From Volvox africanus (lineage: Eukaryota > Chlorophyta > Chlorophyceae > Chlamydomonadales > Volvocaceae), in the NCBI GenBank assembly GCA_030268105.1, contig BSDZ01000003.1:6534501-6598500 (forward strand): a stretch of DNA of 64,000 bases, written 5' to 3'. Position numbers and translations under genes: made by a program. The notes beneath the pieces were generated by a model. The model was not told the DNA's origin and did no database searches. It saw only the letters and a list, made by a program, of their open reading frames with translations. Below are positions 10,980 to 23,333 of this stretch, piece by piece. The stretch's first letter is position 1; each line of letters begins with the position of its first letter.

Positions 10980-13900
10980 CTTCAAACACTGCTCGCACTT
11001 CTGCCAGTGCTCTCGGAAATCCATTTCGGCGTTAGCCCTGGACCACGCCTTGGGCACATACTCCCAGCCATTCAGCTCATGGTGATGTGGCTGCCGGTCC
11101 CGTGCTGCGGCTGGCTCAGATCGTAATGGTCCGAGCCTCCCACTTGCTTCTTCCTCATCTTCGGATTGGCATCCCACTTGTGCCTCAGCGACCTCCTGCA
11201 CGTGCCGCAAGTAACACCGCATCCTGCGTTGTGCAGGAAGTTCGGGGATTATGCGGTTCCGGAGCAGCGGCAAATGAGACGGCAGGCAATGACGGGTTTC
11301 CAGGGAAATCCGCGGAAGCAGCAAGTTGCACTGTCGGAGAACGTCTATCGCCGTAGAAATAAACACCAGCAATGTGACAGCAGCCCGTGCGGATCCCTGG
11401 GCCGCGTGCGCGCCCTGTCTCACCACTCGTTTCCTTCCTCTCCTCTCCTTTCTTTTCCTTTCCTTCGACTTATCCTCCACCTACTGATGGATCTCTGTGA
11501 ATCCCCCTCATTCCAAACTTCACGCTCTCGAAGCCGTGATTGAAAAGGCAGATGATGGGCTGCATCCACCCTTTCTCGACCCCAAGCAACCGCCCTATCG
11601 CGCACTCCCAGACGGACCAGTTGGTGTAATCTAGGAAACCTTGGACGGACAATCGCGGTACTCGAGTTTTAGTCGTCTCCGGTATCGTACATACGTGTAA
11701 TGCCAACACTCTCTCCGCCTCATGGACTTCGCCCTGCGGGAAATGCACAAATATATGAATAACATGCGAATAGAAGTTCAAAACAACAGCAACCTCAGGA
11801 ACATTGTGAGGCAATCTAAGGACGTGGTGGTACTTGGCGCTACGCCTTCGAGAGGCCGCAATATGGATGGGCATTATCTTGTCACGCCGAAAGATCTCCA
11901 CCCTCGCCCCTCGCTCCTGCGATTTTAAAAGACTTGGAGACGCGACTGGATTCTATGTTGATTTCCGACCCTCTTCATTTCCCATCCTCAGCAGTTGTAG
12001 CCTCAACGCCTGCTGTCGATAGCACGATACGTGTGCACGTGACAACCTCATGCACGGGTTAGCGACTCTCTTCCAAACCCGCTCATGCCCCACCCCTCCC
12101 TCCCTGGCTAGCGCTCACCTCCTCGAGCAGATGCACCGCTAAGTCAGCAGCCATTAGTTCCGCCTGCCGGAAATTCACCTGTGAGAACACCATGATGCGT
12201 AGGGCCTCCAGCACCTGCTCGGGGTGTAGGGGGTATGGAGTGGGCCAGTAACCGCGGAACCTAATTGATGTTGATGTTGTTGATGATATTGATATTAACG
12301 GCTAATGATGATAATGGGGTGGTGGTGATGTTTGTGATGATTGCGATGTTTGTGATGGCAGTGGTGATGGTGATGGTGGTGGCAGTGGCTTCATACGCAC
12401 GCCTTGGTCATTCCTAGCCCCGCATGGCTTCAACATCCTTCCCTCACAACCGCCTTCCTGGACATACCCGGGTAACCTGTGCAAACCCCCGTTCCACCGT
12501 TTAATGGACGTAAGACATATCGTAAAACCCTATAGAATCACTACTATGCAAAAGTCCATAACCCGACCCTACACGATCGGACCCAACACGACCTGATCTG
12601 ACGCGATCTGACATGACCTGATGGGACCCGATGCGCCTGGATCCAATGCGATTCGATCCAGCGCGACCCGACCCAACCAGACACGATCCGGTCCGATGCG
12701 ACCCGATCTGACGCGAGTCGACCCAACACGACCTGATCCGACCCGACCCCGACCCGACCCGACTCGACCCAACCCAGTCCGACACGACCAGATTTGACGT
12801 GACCTGACCCAACGCGACCTGATCGTACAATATGGGTTCCAGGGGGTTCCAGACCGGTAGAAGACTTCTCTAATATGTCCCCCAGCTTTCTCCGTCCGCA
12901 ATTACGTGCCGGAACCTTTCTCTTTTTGACTTGCTGCTTCCTTGTGCCCAGTTTCGCCCCAAACCGCACGTTAGGCGATGGCTTTCCGCAACCCAGCACC
13001 ATCCTCACCGCTCCGCAAGAGGTGAACCCCGTAGCCAGCAGTACCTCGGCACAGCATCCCAGCCATCTGAGTAAAGTTTTCCTATGATCTTGGAAATAGT
13101 GTCTCGCAAGTTTATGTCGCTGCTTCCGGAGATACATTTCCTTCTGCAGGGTGGATGTGAAGAAGACGAATCAACGAGGCTTAGTACAGCTGTAGAGACG
13201 CGGGTGGGAGGGTGGGAGGTGGGCGTGAGATTTTGGAACGGAGAGAGGGGTATTAATGCGGCTTCAGTCAACCGCGACTTTTAGTACTAGAAAGCACTAT
13301 GCACATCGAAATATAAGAACATGGTAACATGCCACGGGGCAGCACTAGAGTGGACGCACTGAACATACGAAATAATGAGAGTGGAGTAGAGGCAAACACC
13401 CAACATGCCCACACAACTGCATGCGTCAATGTGCCCACACGCGATGAAATTAGATACCCAGCTGTTTGCATGGATTGACATTGTTGCATGATCGGATTGG
13501 ATTTACTAAATCGAATCAAATAGGATCCATAAGTAATGCATGGGGATGTCCTTGGGAGGGAGGATGGAGGGTCAACGTGCAGGCTGCTCGTACACAGGGA
13601 ATGGGTATTGTCAATATTGTCTGTCTAGGTCTCATTTTCTGTCGGATGGATTTCACCGGATGGGAAAGAGTCCCGTCACAAGAGCCTTGTGCGTGGTGAC
13701 TACAGCGCCATACTCACAAGCCTAAGCAGCAGTGTATAACAGAGACGCATAGCCGCGCCGTAGTCGCGTCTTATGACGCACCATGGCATCAGTTCTTCGA
13801 GTAACTTGACTTGCCGCTGAATCTGCGAAGAAGATAGCAGCGACATTAATAAGCTGGAATCCAAGCTCGGTAAGCAGCGCAGGTGCTCATGCAAACGCGA

Positions 13901-14162
13901 AATTGGTAGCAGAATGCACCGCATCGCGCATAACACTTTAGAATGTATAAGTATTTTTTCCAATACAACGCTATTCCACCCGTATGGCCACGCGCCTGGC
14001 CCGTGGTTCGCTCACCCCAACAGGTTCAGAGACAAGTTTAGGTACAATCGTAGGTAATTTAATTCTTTTGGCCTGTGGCCAAGGGATCCCAGCCTTATCC
14101 CACAAGTCCGGGTTGCGCAAGACTTCCTCTTCTGGCACATCCTTTCCCGTTTCCTGCGTCAT
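10980..14162 (-). CDS. multi-exon helical-repeat protein, tentatively TAF1A-like (Pol I SL1 subunit)
   Basis: Minus-strand exons that can be supported: 14016-14162 (ATG in CTCAACATGACG; donor GTGAGC), 13718-13822 (acceptor CTTCGCAG; RQVKLLEELMPWCVIRRDYG; donor GTGAGT), 12119-12260 (PEQVLEALRIMVFSQVNFRQ; donor GTGAGC), a segment starting near 11640 (FLDYTNWSVWECAIGRLLGV), and 10980-11090 (GWEYVPKAWSRANAEMDF; donor GTGAAT). The first two exons join in frame. One or two exons are missing from my model near 13000-13080. The order of a two-helix LLEELMPW block, a central helical region and a late FLDY...W block reminds me of the TAF1A family, which helps recruit RNA polymerase I to rDNA promoters. 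That is an impression from memory, not an alignment. This gene may continue into the coding segments at 9786-10680 and 8037-8933. Confidence 0.35.
11425..11470. repeat. polypyrimidine tract (CCTTT/CTCCT-rich)
   Basis: Almost pure C/T run on the + strand within the minus-strand gene region, so purine-rich in that gene's sense. Confidence 0.7.
12265..12388. repeat. imperfect GAT/GTT/GGT trinucleotide repeat
   Basis: A run of diverged TGATGT, TGATGA and TGGTGA units with interruptions. It lies immediately upstream (in minus-strand sense) of the exon at 12119-12260, hence probably intronic. Confidence 0.8.
12560..12825. repeat. degenerate CGACC/CGATC-type minisatellite
   Basis: About 265 bp built from variants of a 5- to 10-base unit such as CGACCCGACC, CGACCTGATC and CGACGCGATC. 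All copies are diverged and irregularly spaced. Every frame of the minus strand reads as Val/Gly/Ser/Arg repeats, which is a consequence of the repeat and not a protein gene. It sits between exons of the minus-strand gene. Confidence 0.85.
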
Positions 14163-16407
14163 GTTGAGCTGTTGCAGAATTGCGCAACTAGAGACAGTAT
14201 ATGTGTGCAGTGCTCAACATTTTGTCCTGAGAGGCTGATGCATCGTTAATGGTTAGGCTAAGCCGCCGCTATGTCGGTTGCAGGAATCCTCCCTCGTGTT
14301 GCTGTGGTAAAGGTAATGTCCGGTAGGTTAGGAAAAGAGATACTAAGCCCAGCCTATTACTGGACATAAGGCCTATTAACTGGTAACTGACTTTTATGTA
14401 GCCTTACTAAGTATGTAGCTAATTAAAACTGATAAATAGCGTCATGAAAGCCTTGCAAGCGCTCATATTTTGAAAGCCAGGGTAATTGGATAAATAGTAC
14501 CTGATAACCTGATAGCCAATTTTCTACGTCAGTTTGAAAACATATACGTAACACGCCCCCGTGCGGACCTCAGCATGGCTTATGTATGTTTTGGTACGAC
14601 TCTCGATTCGTGTGTAAAGAACATGTGTGTCCAGTTGGTTGACACGTAATCTGGCAGTGCGTGGCTATCTAAAACGAAGGCATAAGGATCGGAAAGAGCC
14701 CTGGTGGACACGCGGCGCATGCATGCTAAATGTCCACACAGCTAGCAGAGCCGCCTGGGTAGATTGTGTATATTTGCTTCTGGAGTCTGCTGGTGCATGC
14801 CCATAAATTTGGGAAACGAAAGCAAAATCTTATATCGGATGAACTACGGAGGTCACTTCAAGCGTGAAAGCCTGCAGACGTACGTCACTAGCAGGTCTTG
14901 TCGAAAGGGATCGCATGCAGGGACAGGGACAGTGCAGGCGTTAGGCGGGTCGGAAATCCTGAACATCTAAGTGCGCTTCCCAACAGCCGGCAGGTAATAG
15001 GACACACGATCCTAACATTTTGTACTTATGCCGCAAACCTATTCACAAACACTAGTGATCACGTGCAACCAACCAACCATCACGTGCACCCCAGCGTAGC
15101 GAACTAATTAGCGAATAACTACGAGTGCGTGAATATTGGACTATTAGTATGAGTGAATATGCTTGATGGGCGGCACGGGGCGAGGGTTGGACTTGTGTGC
15201 AACTCCACAACTTCACCTACGGACACCGCGGAGGAAAATCTACAAAGCACTGCCATCCGCGCCACCTCCGTTACCCGCTAGTAATGGTTGCCCATTCTTG
15301 CATGCGACCACAGCGTGAGCCGGGGATTAAGGGAGCAGCCATCCTTCCACCCGGGGACGCGATTAGGCATGATGGTTTTGTTGCGGCCGATCATCATGAT
15401 GTCAACAAGGGGTCGATGCCCCGGGTGGGTGGGGGCCCCGATCACGCAGGATCACGCTTCTGAGGTCGGTCTCAATGTTACACCAATTCTTTCCTGGTGG
15501 ATGCAGTACCAGTACGGCGATGTGATGCTATTGACCCAGTGCCAGACGTACGAATCCGAAGCTGGGGCTGCTGCGTACATGAGGAATCGTGTTCTTTTGC
15601 GGTAGTGCAGCATGGCGTTAACCTCGGCGCGATCACTCGCCTAACAAACGGAGGTGCCAGCAACACTTGGTGTAAACGTCCGGCGAGAGCCATGCATATG
15701 CAAAGACAGATAGGTGTTCCCAGTTGAGACACCAGAAACGATTCCTGACATGCGCTCCAGGGTGGTCTCGGCCTTGGTGCAAGGATGCTGTGGTTTTCCC
15801 TCGTCCTCAGGGCCACTAAGGTGGTTTGTTGCCCGGCCGCGACCCCAACTATGATTCATGCACCGCGGGCAAATGGATACCGTCTACCAAGTCGCCTCGT
15901 CATATGCGATGAACTAGCTATCTGGTTGGGCGTGGGTTTTGGCTATTGCAAGCGACGAAAATGTGACAGACGAAGCCATATGCTAGTTGTATGATACTCA
16001 TTTCGACCGATTTGAATGGCAAGGAAAATACAGTTGAAGGATGTAAACTTATATAAATGTAAACTTAAGACGTGCAGGTTGCAGTGTTGCCCTTGTTAAA
16101 AGCCAGCCTCTTCACCCAAAGTATTATGAAATATGTGTGTACATTGAGTTCCTTTTACGGGGTGTAGATGATTAGGTTATGAGGAGGCAGGGGCGGAAAT
16201 GCCTCCGCCGTATCCGCAGCCACATTACAGTGTTCGTGCTTTTTCTGGAAGACCGCCGTCATCCTCCTAGCCAAACACAGTCTCCCAAACCTCGTCCCTA
16301 CATTACATTTCCTTTAAGAATAACGACCACCTTCCTGCTTTCCACAAGAAGTCGAACGTATTCCCATCAAATCAACCTGAACACCAGCGCCGCTTCCGCC
16401 TGTCAAC
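14163..16407. other. intergenic region between divergent genes; no gene recognised
   Basis: More AT-rich than its flanks. It must hold the 5' flank of the minus-strand gene (start at 14162) and the promoter of the DnaJ gene (start at 16408). I saw no conserved protein, RNA gene or mobile element. Confidence 0.5.
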
Positions 16408-19400
16408 ATGTTAGCCAACTTGCGGGGTCGTGTCGACGGACGTCCCAGCTTTGCATGCAATCGATCGTCGGTTGCATCAGTTCGCTGCTGTCCTTCACAC
16501 CGCGGGTCGGCGCGGCGACGGGGTCAAGCTTTGGTTGTCCGAGCGGAGGCCGACTATTACGACTTGCTTGGCGTACCTCGTTCAGCTGATAAAAAGACCA
16601 TCAAGCAGGCGTACCGTCAAAAAGCTCGTAAATACCATCCGGTTAGTTTACCTGCAAGTTCGATCGTCCTTTATGGCGAGTGCGAAGGCCGATAATCCTG
16701 GACATATAGTGACCTTTAGTCCCCTGCCACAGGACGTCAACAAAGAGCCGGGTGCGGAAGACCTTTTCAAGAAGATTGGAGAGGCTTACGAGGTGCGTAG
16801 ACCTGAAGTCCTTCAGCTAAAGCACGGACGCAAATTATGATAACGTCCTTGTCCCTATCTGCACATCTTAAGTTGTATCTGCGCACATCTGCGTCGTTTG
16901 ATCCTTTCGGGTTGTGGCTTAGGGTCCCCGTTGAAGCTGCGGGGGTCCGTCCTTGCGCATGGGGATTCAGTGCTGTCCTTATTTGGCGCCATCGTTGCTG
17001 GGCCTGAATGCCCGGAGTACGATGAATCTGTACAGCAGGTACAGTCTCGAGTGGCAACTGGTTCTGGTTGGATTCAAGTTTAATGCAATCCTGACGAGCG
17101 CATGTCACATGCCACCACAGCAAGTGCAGGCCTTTTCCTCCTGCATATGCGCAATACGCCTGAAAAGTAATTGTCTGAATGCACAACGCCGTGCTGCGGC
17201 TGTATGGCTTTACTCAGGTCCTATCAGATGACACCAAGAAAGCCATTTACGACAAGTACGGCGACGCTGGCCTTAAAGGCAGCATGGGCGGTATGGGCGG
17301 CGGGCCAGGCGTGGAGTTTACCAACCCCTTCGATCTGTTCGAGTCGTTCTTTGGCATGAGTAACATGGGTAACTTTCGCGGCGCGTCAGGACGAAGCCGG
17401 CCACAGCTAGGCGAGGACGACAGGTACGTGTGCAGCTTGGCACTAACGGGGAACCGATGTGGGTTGCATCGTTCTCACTTGATGCATGGTTTGACCGCTT
17501 GGCCATCCTGGATCGCGCGGACTCGGGTAAACCCGGATCCCTTATTAACGATTATTGTTCTGCTCCGGCAATGTAGCCGTGTTGTCTTTGGATAGTTTGG
17601 GCTGCGATATGATGTGCTGGGATGAATGGATGTGTGCGGTCCTGGCGAACCAAAATTCTCCCGATTACGCACAGCGCAGCACAGCAGCCGCTAAATGATA
17701 TGCATTCCTGCTGGGGCCTGTCCAGCCGCCAACCATGTTCCAGACGTTCCAGACCAACGGAATGGTTTGTCCCGAAGAACCGACGTCCCGAAGATGCTTG
17801 TCGTTGTGTTGAATGTGATGACCGGCAATCTTTGCCTGCACGGAACAAAAAACTTATACGACAGCCTTGGTACCAGCAATGGGCGTCAGGACATGCAAGA
17901 CCTGCAGGAAGAGTCATTTTCAGGAAAGCGCCTATGCATGTGGTCCGGACGCGGCGATAAGATGAGTTGCGCCGGCTTCTTAAGCATGTGCGGCTTAGAG
18001 GAACGTAAGCACCTTTTCGTTGACGTCCCTTGTTGGCGGCACTTTCATCTGCGTGCTGTTCAAATCGTGTTGCATTCGCGTGCTGGCCCCTGCCCTCCCT
18101 AAACCCAGGGTGGACCTGCAGCTCGATTTCCTGGAGGCCGTTTTTGGCTGCTCCAGGGAGCTTGATGTAGACCGGCTAGCCGGCTGCGAGGTAAGGCAAC
18201 TGGCACAGCCTGGAGGCGGTCTCGATTTGGGTCACCCAGTATGGTATATGCATCTATCACGCTTGGATAGCTTCTTCTTGCCGTCGGTTCTGGCCGTTAA
18301 AAAGTACCTGGTACTATTTATCAGAGGAAAAGGTACCTGTAGTCTGGGCCAGATGCGAGCTATGCGGTAAGCACGGCATTTCGCTATTGATGCTGGAATC
18401 TTGATCACAGTATGGAGGTCGTTTGGGAGCATAAGGAAGGGACAGCTGGCTAATGTGGCTGTGCACTGGTCACGTAAGGAGGAATTTTGTCTCCGTACGG
18501 TTGGGGAAATTTTACACCGGGTGTTATCCCGGTACGTGCTGCCGCACGTCTGTGCTGTTTCCTGCACTTGGGAGAGCAAGAATTGGATATTCAGCCTATG
18601 CTATCTTAAACGGCGAAGCAGATCTTGAATCTAGGCGTTCCGTGCGAAGCACTTGTTGTGTATACCAGTGGCCGCCGATCCTGGTTGCGCTGCCGGAGGA
18701 AAGTTCGTTGGACGCCACAGAGAGTTTGTTCGATGCGGTCTCCGCTCTTAAACACTATTTCAAACTCCGCTCCTCCCACAAACTGCTCTCCACCTGAGTG
18801 CTTCGCAGGAGTGTGACACGACCGGCATGCGTAAAGGTTCCACCCCCAGCACATGCCCTGCCTGTCAGGGCTCGGGGCAAGTTGTGCAGGCCGTCCGAAC
18901 ACCGCTGGGCACTTTCCAGCAGGTGTCTCTATGCTCACGCTGCGACGGCACTGGCCAAGTCTTCACGCCCTGCGCCAAGTGCCAAGGCGATGGCCGCGTG
19001 CGAGAGATGAAACGTATTTCCCTCAAGGTGCCGCCTGGAGTGGATGCGGGCAGCCGGCTGCGTGTGCGTGGTGAGGGCAACAGCGGCCGTCGTGGTGGCG
19101 AGCCGGGCGATCTGTATGTCAATATCACGATCAAGGATCACCCAGAGTTGCGGCGCGACGGGATCACGATCCACAGCGACGTGGAGATCAGCTACGTGGA
19201 CGCCATCCTGGGAACGCAGGTGCGCGCTTGATTTGGACAGCAGCACGAATATCGGTGGCATATGTTTTGTAGCAGCTCGGCTGCTGCATCAAAGCGGAAC
19301 ATGGGCACGTCTTCCGAATACATGACACCAATCTCATTAGTTCATGTATTGGAACGAAATACATTTAGTAAGGATTTCTGTATCTCTTTTAGGGCTCGGT

Positions 19401-19865
19401 CGGTCGGTCGGTCCTCCTGAACCGTCGCGCGGCAAACTCTTTTGCCTGATTGGCAGACTGAGTGTCTGTTTGTCCTCTCGATGCGCGTCCTATTAGGTTG
19501 GATCGACCCGTGTATTATCCGGATGTCTGTCTGGAGCGTTTCTGGGTGTCTCCACTCTCCTCTCGCTCTTTCCCCTCTTCCCTCTCTTGACCCAAGTTTC
19601 TCCTCGCATGCGCACTGTGTAGGTTAAGGTAGCCACTGTAGACGGGCCCGTGGAACTCAAGATCCCCGCCGGTACGCAGCCTGGGACCACCCTGCTCATG
19701 GCGCGTCGGGGCGTGCCCAAGCTGGGCGCTCCCTCCGTGCGCGGTGACCACATGGTCCACGTGCGCGTGCGCATTCCCAAGACCGTCACTGCGGAGGAGC
19801 GCAAGTTGGTGGAGGAGCTCAAGGACTTGCAGAGCAAGACCAAGGTTGGCCCCTTCAGGTTTTGA
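16408..19865 (+). CDS. chloroplast-targeted type I DnaJ (Hsp40) co-chaperone
   Basis: Exons 16408-16641, 16733-16792, 17218-17423, 18109-18190, 18809-19219 and 19623-19865 join in frame to 411 residues. Residues 1 to about 45 are rich in Arg and Ser with few acids and end in VVRA before EADYYDLLG, a typical stromal transit-peptide site. The J domain follows ([20 protein letters not shown], with HP of the HPD motif at the exon 1 end and D opening exon 2), then a Gly/Phe region ([18 protein letters not shown]). Four zinc-binding motifs follow: CEECDTTG (Cys pairs split over two exons), [16 protein letters not shown] and CAKCQGDG. The C-terminal substrate-binding domains come last ([19 protein letters not shown], then [20 protein letters not shown]). 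It would stimulate stromal Hsp70, like Chlamydomonas CDJ1 or plant DJA5/6. The first zinc motif lacks its first usual glycine. The start is the Met opening the leader. Confidence 0.93.
19395..19412. repeat. short (GGTC)n microsatellite in the last DnaJ intron
   Basis: Four tandem copies of CGGT in the intron between 19219 and 19623. Confidence 0.8.
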
Positions 19866-22800
19866 AAGCTCAAGACGAGAGTAGTTGTACGAAGGCGGGA
19901 GATAAAAGCAGAGGGAGAGGCAGCGCACAGTCCATGCCGCCTTTTTTGGCCGGGCTGGCCGTCAGGCCAGAGGTCTGCGCTCCGGTGACTTGGGAAGCTT
20001 CATCCCATTTGGTAGCGGAAGCTGCCCGCAAGACACATGACGGTTACGTCCATCGGGTTGCTGTTAGGAGGACGGCACCAGAGAGAGCAAGGGCGAACTG
20101 CCGAAATTTCATTTCTTTTCCTCGGCAGGGCCGATATCTTGATTTCTACAGCGGTTCCGCTGTTGCGCCCCTCACCTAATGCCATGGCGCATGAGGAGTG
20201 GTGAGAGGGCCGGTGGATATTGAGCTGGGCCTACCTCCTGGGCAGTTTCTGGCACCGGGCAGTTGCTGCCCGGTGGAGCTCATGTGCCACGATCCTGGGG
20301 CCCCGCTGCCTGAGTAGTATTGTTTCCGAAGCTGAGTTGAGATGCGCTGCCAACAGCTGTGGGTTCATTGTGGTGCAAGAGGTGGAGTGGGGTGGCAAAG
20401 GATGAGGTTTGTCAGTGGCCAGCATTTTGGGGCACTGTTGAATGAGCGGCGTTCGGATGTAGCCAGGGGCGGAAACAAGCGGGTGATTGAGTTGCGGATG
20501 AAGGGTCGGAACTACAGTATATTCTCCATCATATAGAAGTGGAAGGCTTGTCGTGGCCCTTATCTGTTGGCAGAACAGAAATGGTCAAGGATCATGCAGC
20601 AGGGATGAAACGGGAAGATGGGTCTAGGGCGAGAGGTCAGCAGGAAAAGGCCGTCAACCCGCCACATATGCTGTGCGCTCGTTGGTTGATGCTTTTATGC
20701 TCGCTGCTGCCGTGTGTTAACTAAACTGACGCAAGGAAGGGTTACCGCAAAGAGTGAACGGGGGAAATGGAAACAGTTGGGGCTATGGTAGGGTTCAGGC
20801 CTATGTGTGTACGCGTGTGTGTGTGTTGGGGAGGGGGAGGCAGAAAACCGACAGCTTGATGATACGGGCTGTTCACCAGGAGGTAGTTTATGCTGGTTAC
20901 GTGTTGTGGTACCGGATTGGAGATTTCTTAACGCAACCTTCGTCCAAGATAGGATCAGATCTGGCGCCCTCAGACGGCTCTTAAGCGCAGAACGTGAGAA
21001 ACGAATGGGTCGAACCGCATCCTAAGGAACCCGCCCACGTTGATGCGCGATGGGGCGCTTGCGCGGTGTCACAATGGTTCACGATGTCATGGCTTTCGTT
21101 ACTTGGTCAATCTCCCTGCACGTCTCTTGTGTTCGCCTTCTGATGCTGTGGACGGCTATATCTGCCCACGGAACCGGCTGCTTGGTTGGAAAGGCTGCCG
21201 GGCTGCCTTGTCCATGGCACTCTACAATTAGACAGGGACAGGGACCCAAATACCCGACAGCGTTGAAGATTGGTGTTGAGCTGCTTGAGCGGTCATCACG
21301 TATGTCATGGCGTGTTAGACGTGTTTCCCTAAGTTCGTGATTGCATAGGAGGGGTGGCGTGTTGGCGCGTCTCGGATAAGTGATCGCGCATCAACTGTGG
21401 CTCTTCAACGCTCAATTATTAAGCCTTATCTTCAGGCTTCATGATCTACTACGGCGGCTAGACAACGCAGGGCAGGTGCGCGCCGCAATGTGCGACGGCT
21501 GCGGTGCTGGACGACCTGGGAACTCAATCAAATGTGGGTTGGTGGTGCATGGTCACCGTAAGAAGATAGGTCCCTTCATTTCACGGCGCTTCACGGTTAT
21601 TGGATCAAGAGTAGCTTCATTTTCCGCTTCGAAAAGCTTGTAAAAAACATTTTTAGAAGAAGGCTTGTGGAGGGTCTGAGGAATCCGCAACGCAAAAAGA
21701 GGCAGCATTACATAAGCAGGGAGCTACAGGGCACTCCCTGTACCAGTGGAAATCTTCCCTTGCATCCATGGCTTAAATATTCATGCACACGAAATGTAGG
21801 GTCACGGTCCTTTGGCCACGTACTGTGCACGTGGAAAAGTACTTCCATAACTTATCCTCCGCACTCACATAACCCGTTGGTTCTTTTCCGAAATTCAAAG
21901 GATCATCAAGAAGTGGTCTTCTCACGGCAGAGTGTCCTGGATCTTGGGAGTTGTGATGGATTTTTTCCTTGGCTCTGAAGTTACGCTGGGTTATGCATTC
22001 AAGAAAGAGCTGAATGAGCAAGGGTGCAAGGGCCCTCAAAGGCAGAGGCAGGTAGTAGCGGGCAATAACGGAAGAATCCTGAAAGGTCCTGAAAAATTAA
22101 TGGATTGCGAGCGTAGGACTCGGCGGCATAGTCGGTTACTAGTGAGGAAAGATACGCTCGGCTTTATTTAGATATCGCAGCACGTTATTGGGGAGAGGGC
22201 GCTACTTCTACTATCCATCCTGTTCCAGTTGACATAAATGATAACTCTCACTCTTTGAGCTGATGCAGGATCCCTAACCCAAAAGTTCCATGCGAACAGC
22301 TTTCATCGATCGGACGATCGAGAGACTTGAGATGCAGCCCACCTCTTCGTCCCTCTTAACATGTGTCATCGAAGCTCTCGACTTACAGGATTCATAGGAT
22401 CTGTTTTTAATGTAACGAATGCTGCTTCCCAAGCCTATCACGTGCATCTTCGCGGCAAACTTCTCGGCTCTATGTTTCCACGTTCCTATGGCGCGCAGCG
22501 CTGCTTTAAAATAACTTATTCGTACGCACTTGGTCTAAATTGCCAGTTTCTTTGCTTATGATAATGTTTCATGACAAGCAATCTCCAAAATCAACGGCGC
22601 ACCGTCCGCACGGTTATCGTCGGGAGTCCACTATAGGGTGTAGAGTTTCACTTGCTATTTTGCAAATAAAGCGGGTTGTGACAAAGCATGGTAACGAACA
22701 ACTATTAGTCATCATTGAACACATGCGCAATGCTTGCGTGCAAGAAACCGCCATCGTTAGGGCATCCTTCCTCTCACGTGGGTGGGTTAGGGCTGGTGGC

Positions 22801-23333
22801 TTGACGTACAAGGTCAACCTAACCCTCTTGCGATAACTAAAAATTACAAATTTCCATGCCGTGTACAAGTTAGAAGTTTAAGTAGATAACCCAGGCTTTT
22901 CGCATGCCTTAATTACTGTACCGTTCGCTGTACGAGGCCGGTCACGACGACTCGGTTTCGCATGGGTGCATGTGTCGGTGGATGTTTTACAGCTTATTTC
23001 ATATCAAATCGTTAGTGTGGCACATTCTGTATCCGTTATGTCATTTAAAAGCTAGGAACTGTAAGCTAAGTTGATAATAACGGTTACCAAGCTTTGCGTG
23101 ATATCTCGTTGGACTTGTACCCTCATAAAATAGTTTACCACTCCTTTATCTAAGCTACCCAAAATCGTACAGCGCAGGCGACACAGTTTACCACACCTGA
23201 ACTTTTGGGGTGCGACGGCTTTCAGCCGTAGCCGTAGCTTGACCAAAAAGCCAATTGTTCTCAACTTGTTACAGCTGCCAATTCCTGAGGATATTAGAAG
23301 ACGTTGCCCGCAGTTCTTGCGTGACACGGCTAA
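19866..23333. other. DnaJ 3' flank and intergenic region; no gene recognised
   Basis: About 3.5 kb with only short, unconserved reading frames. The first several hundred bases probably include the DnaJ 3' UTR. The sequence becomes AT-richer from about 21,600 on, approaching the kinase gene. No RNA gene or transposon feature was recognised apart from a short perfect hairpin at 20254-20274. Confidence 0.5.
20254..20274. repeat. perfect 9-bp inverted repeat with 3-nt loop
   Basis: ACCGGGCAG, loop TTG, CTGCCCGGT. It lies about 390 bases after the DnaJ stop, so it could be a structure in the 3' UTR or downstream region. No T-run follows. Confidence 0.6.

Noticed and set aside
12501..12901. Long minus-strand frames rich in Val-Gly-Ser-Arg
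   Set aside because: All three frames of the same strand are open with similar composition, which is explained by the CGACC-type minisatellite.
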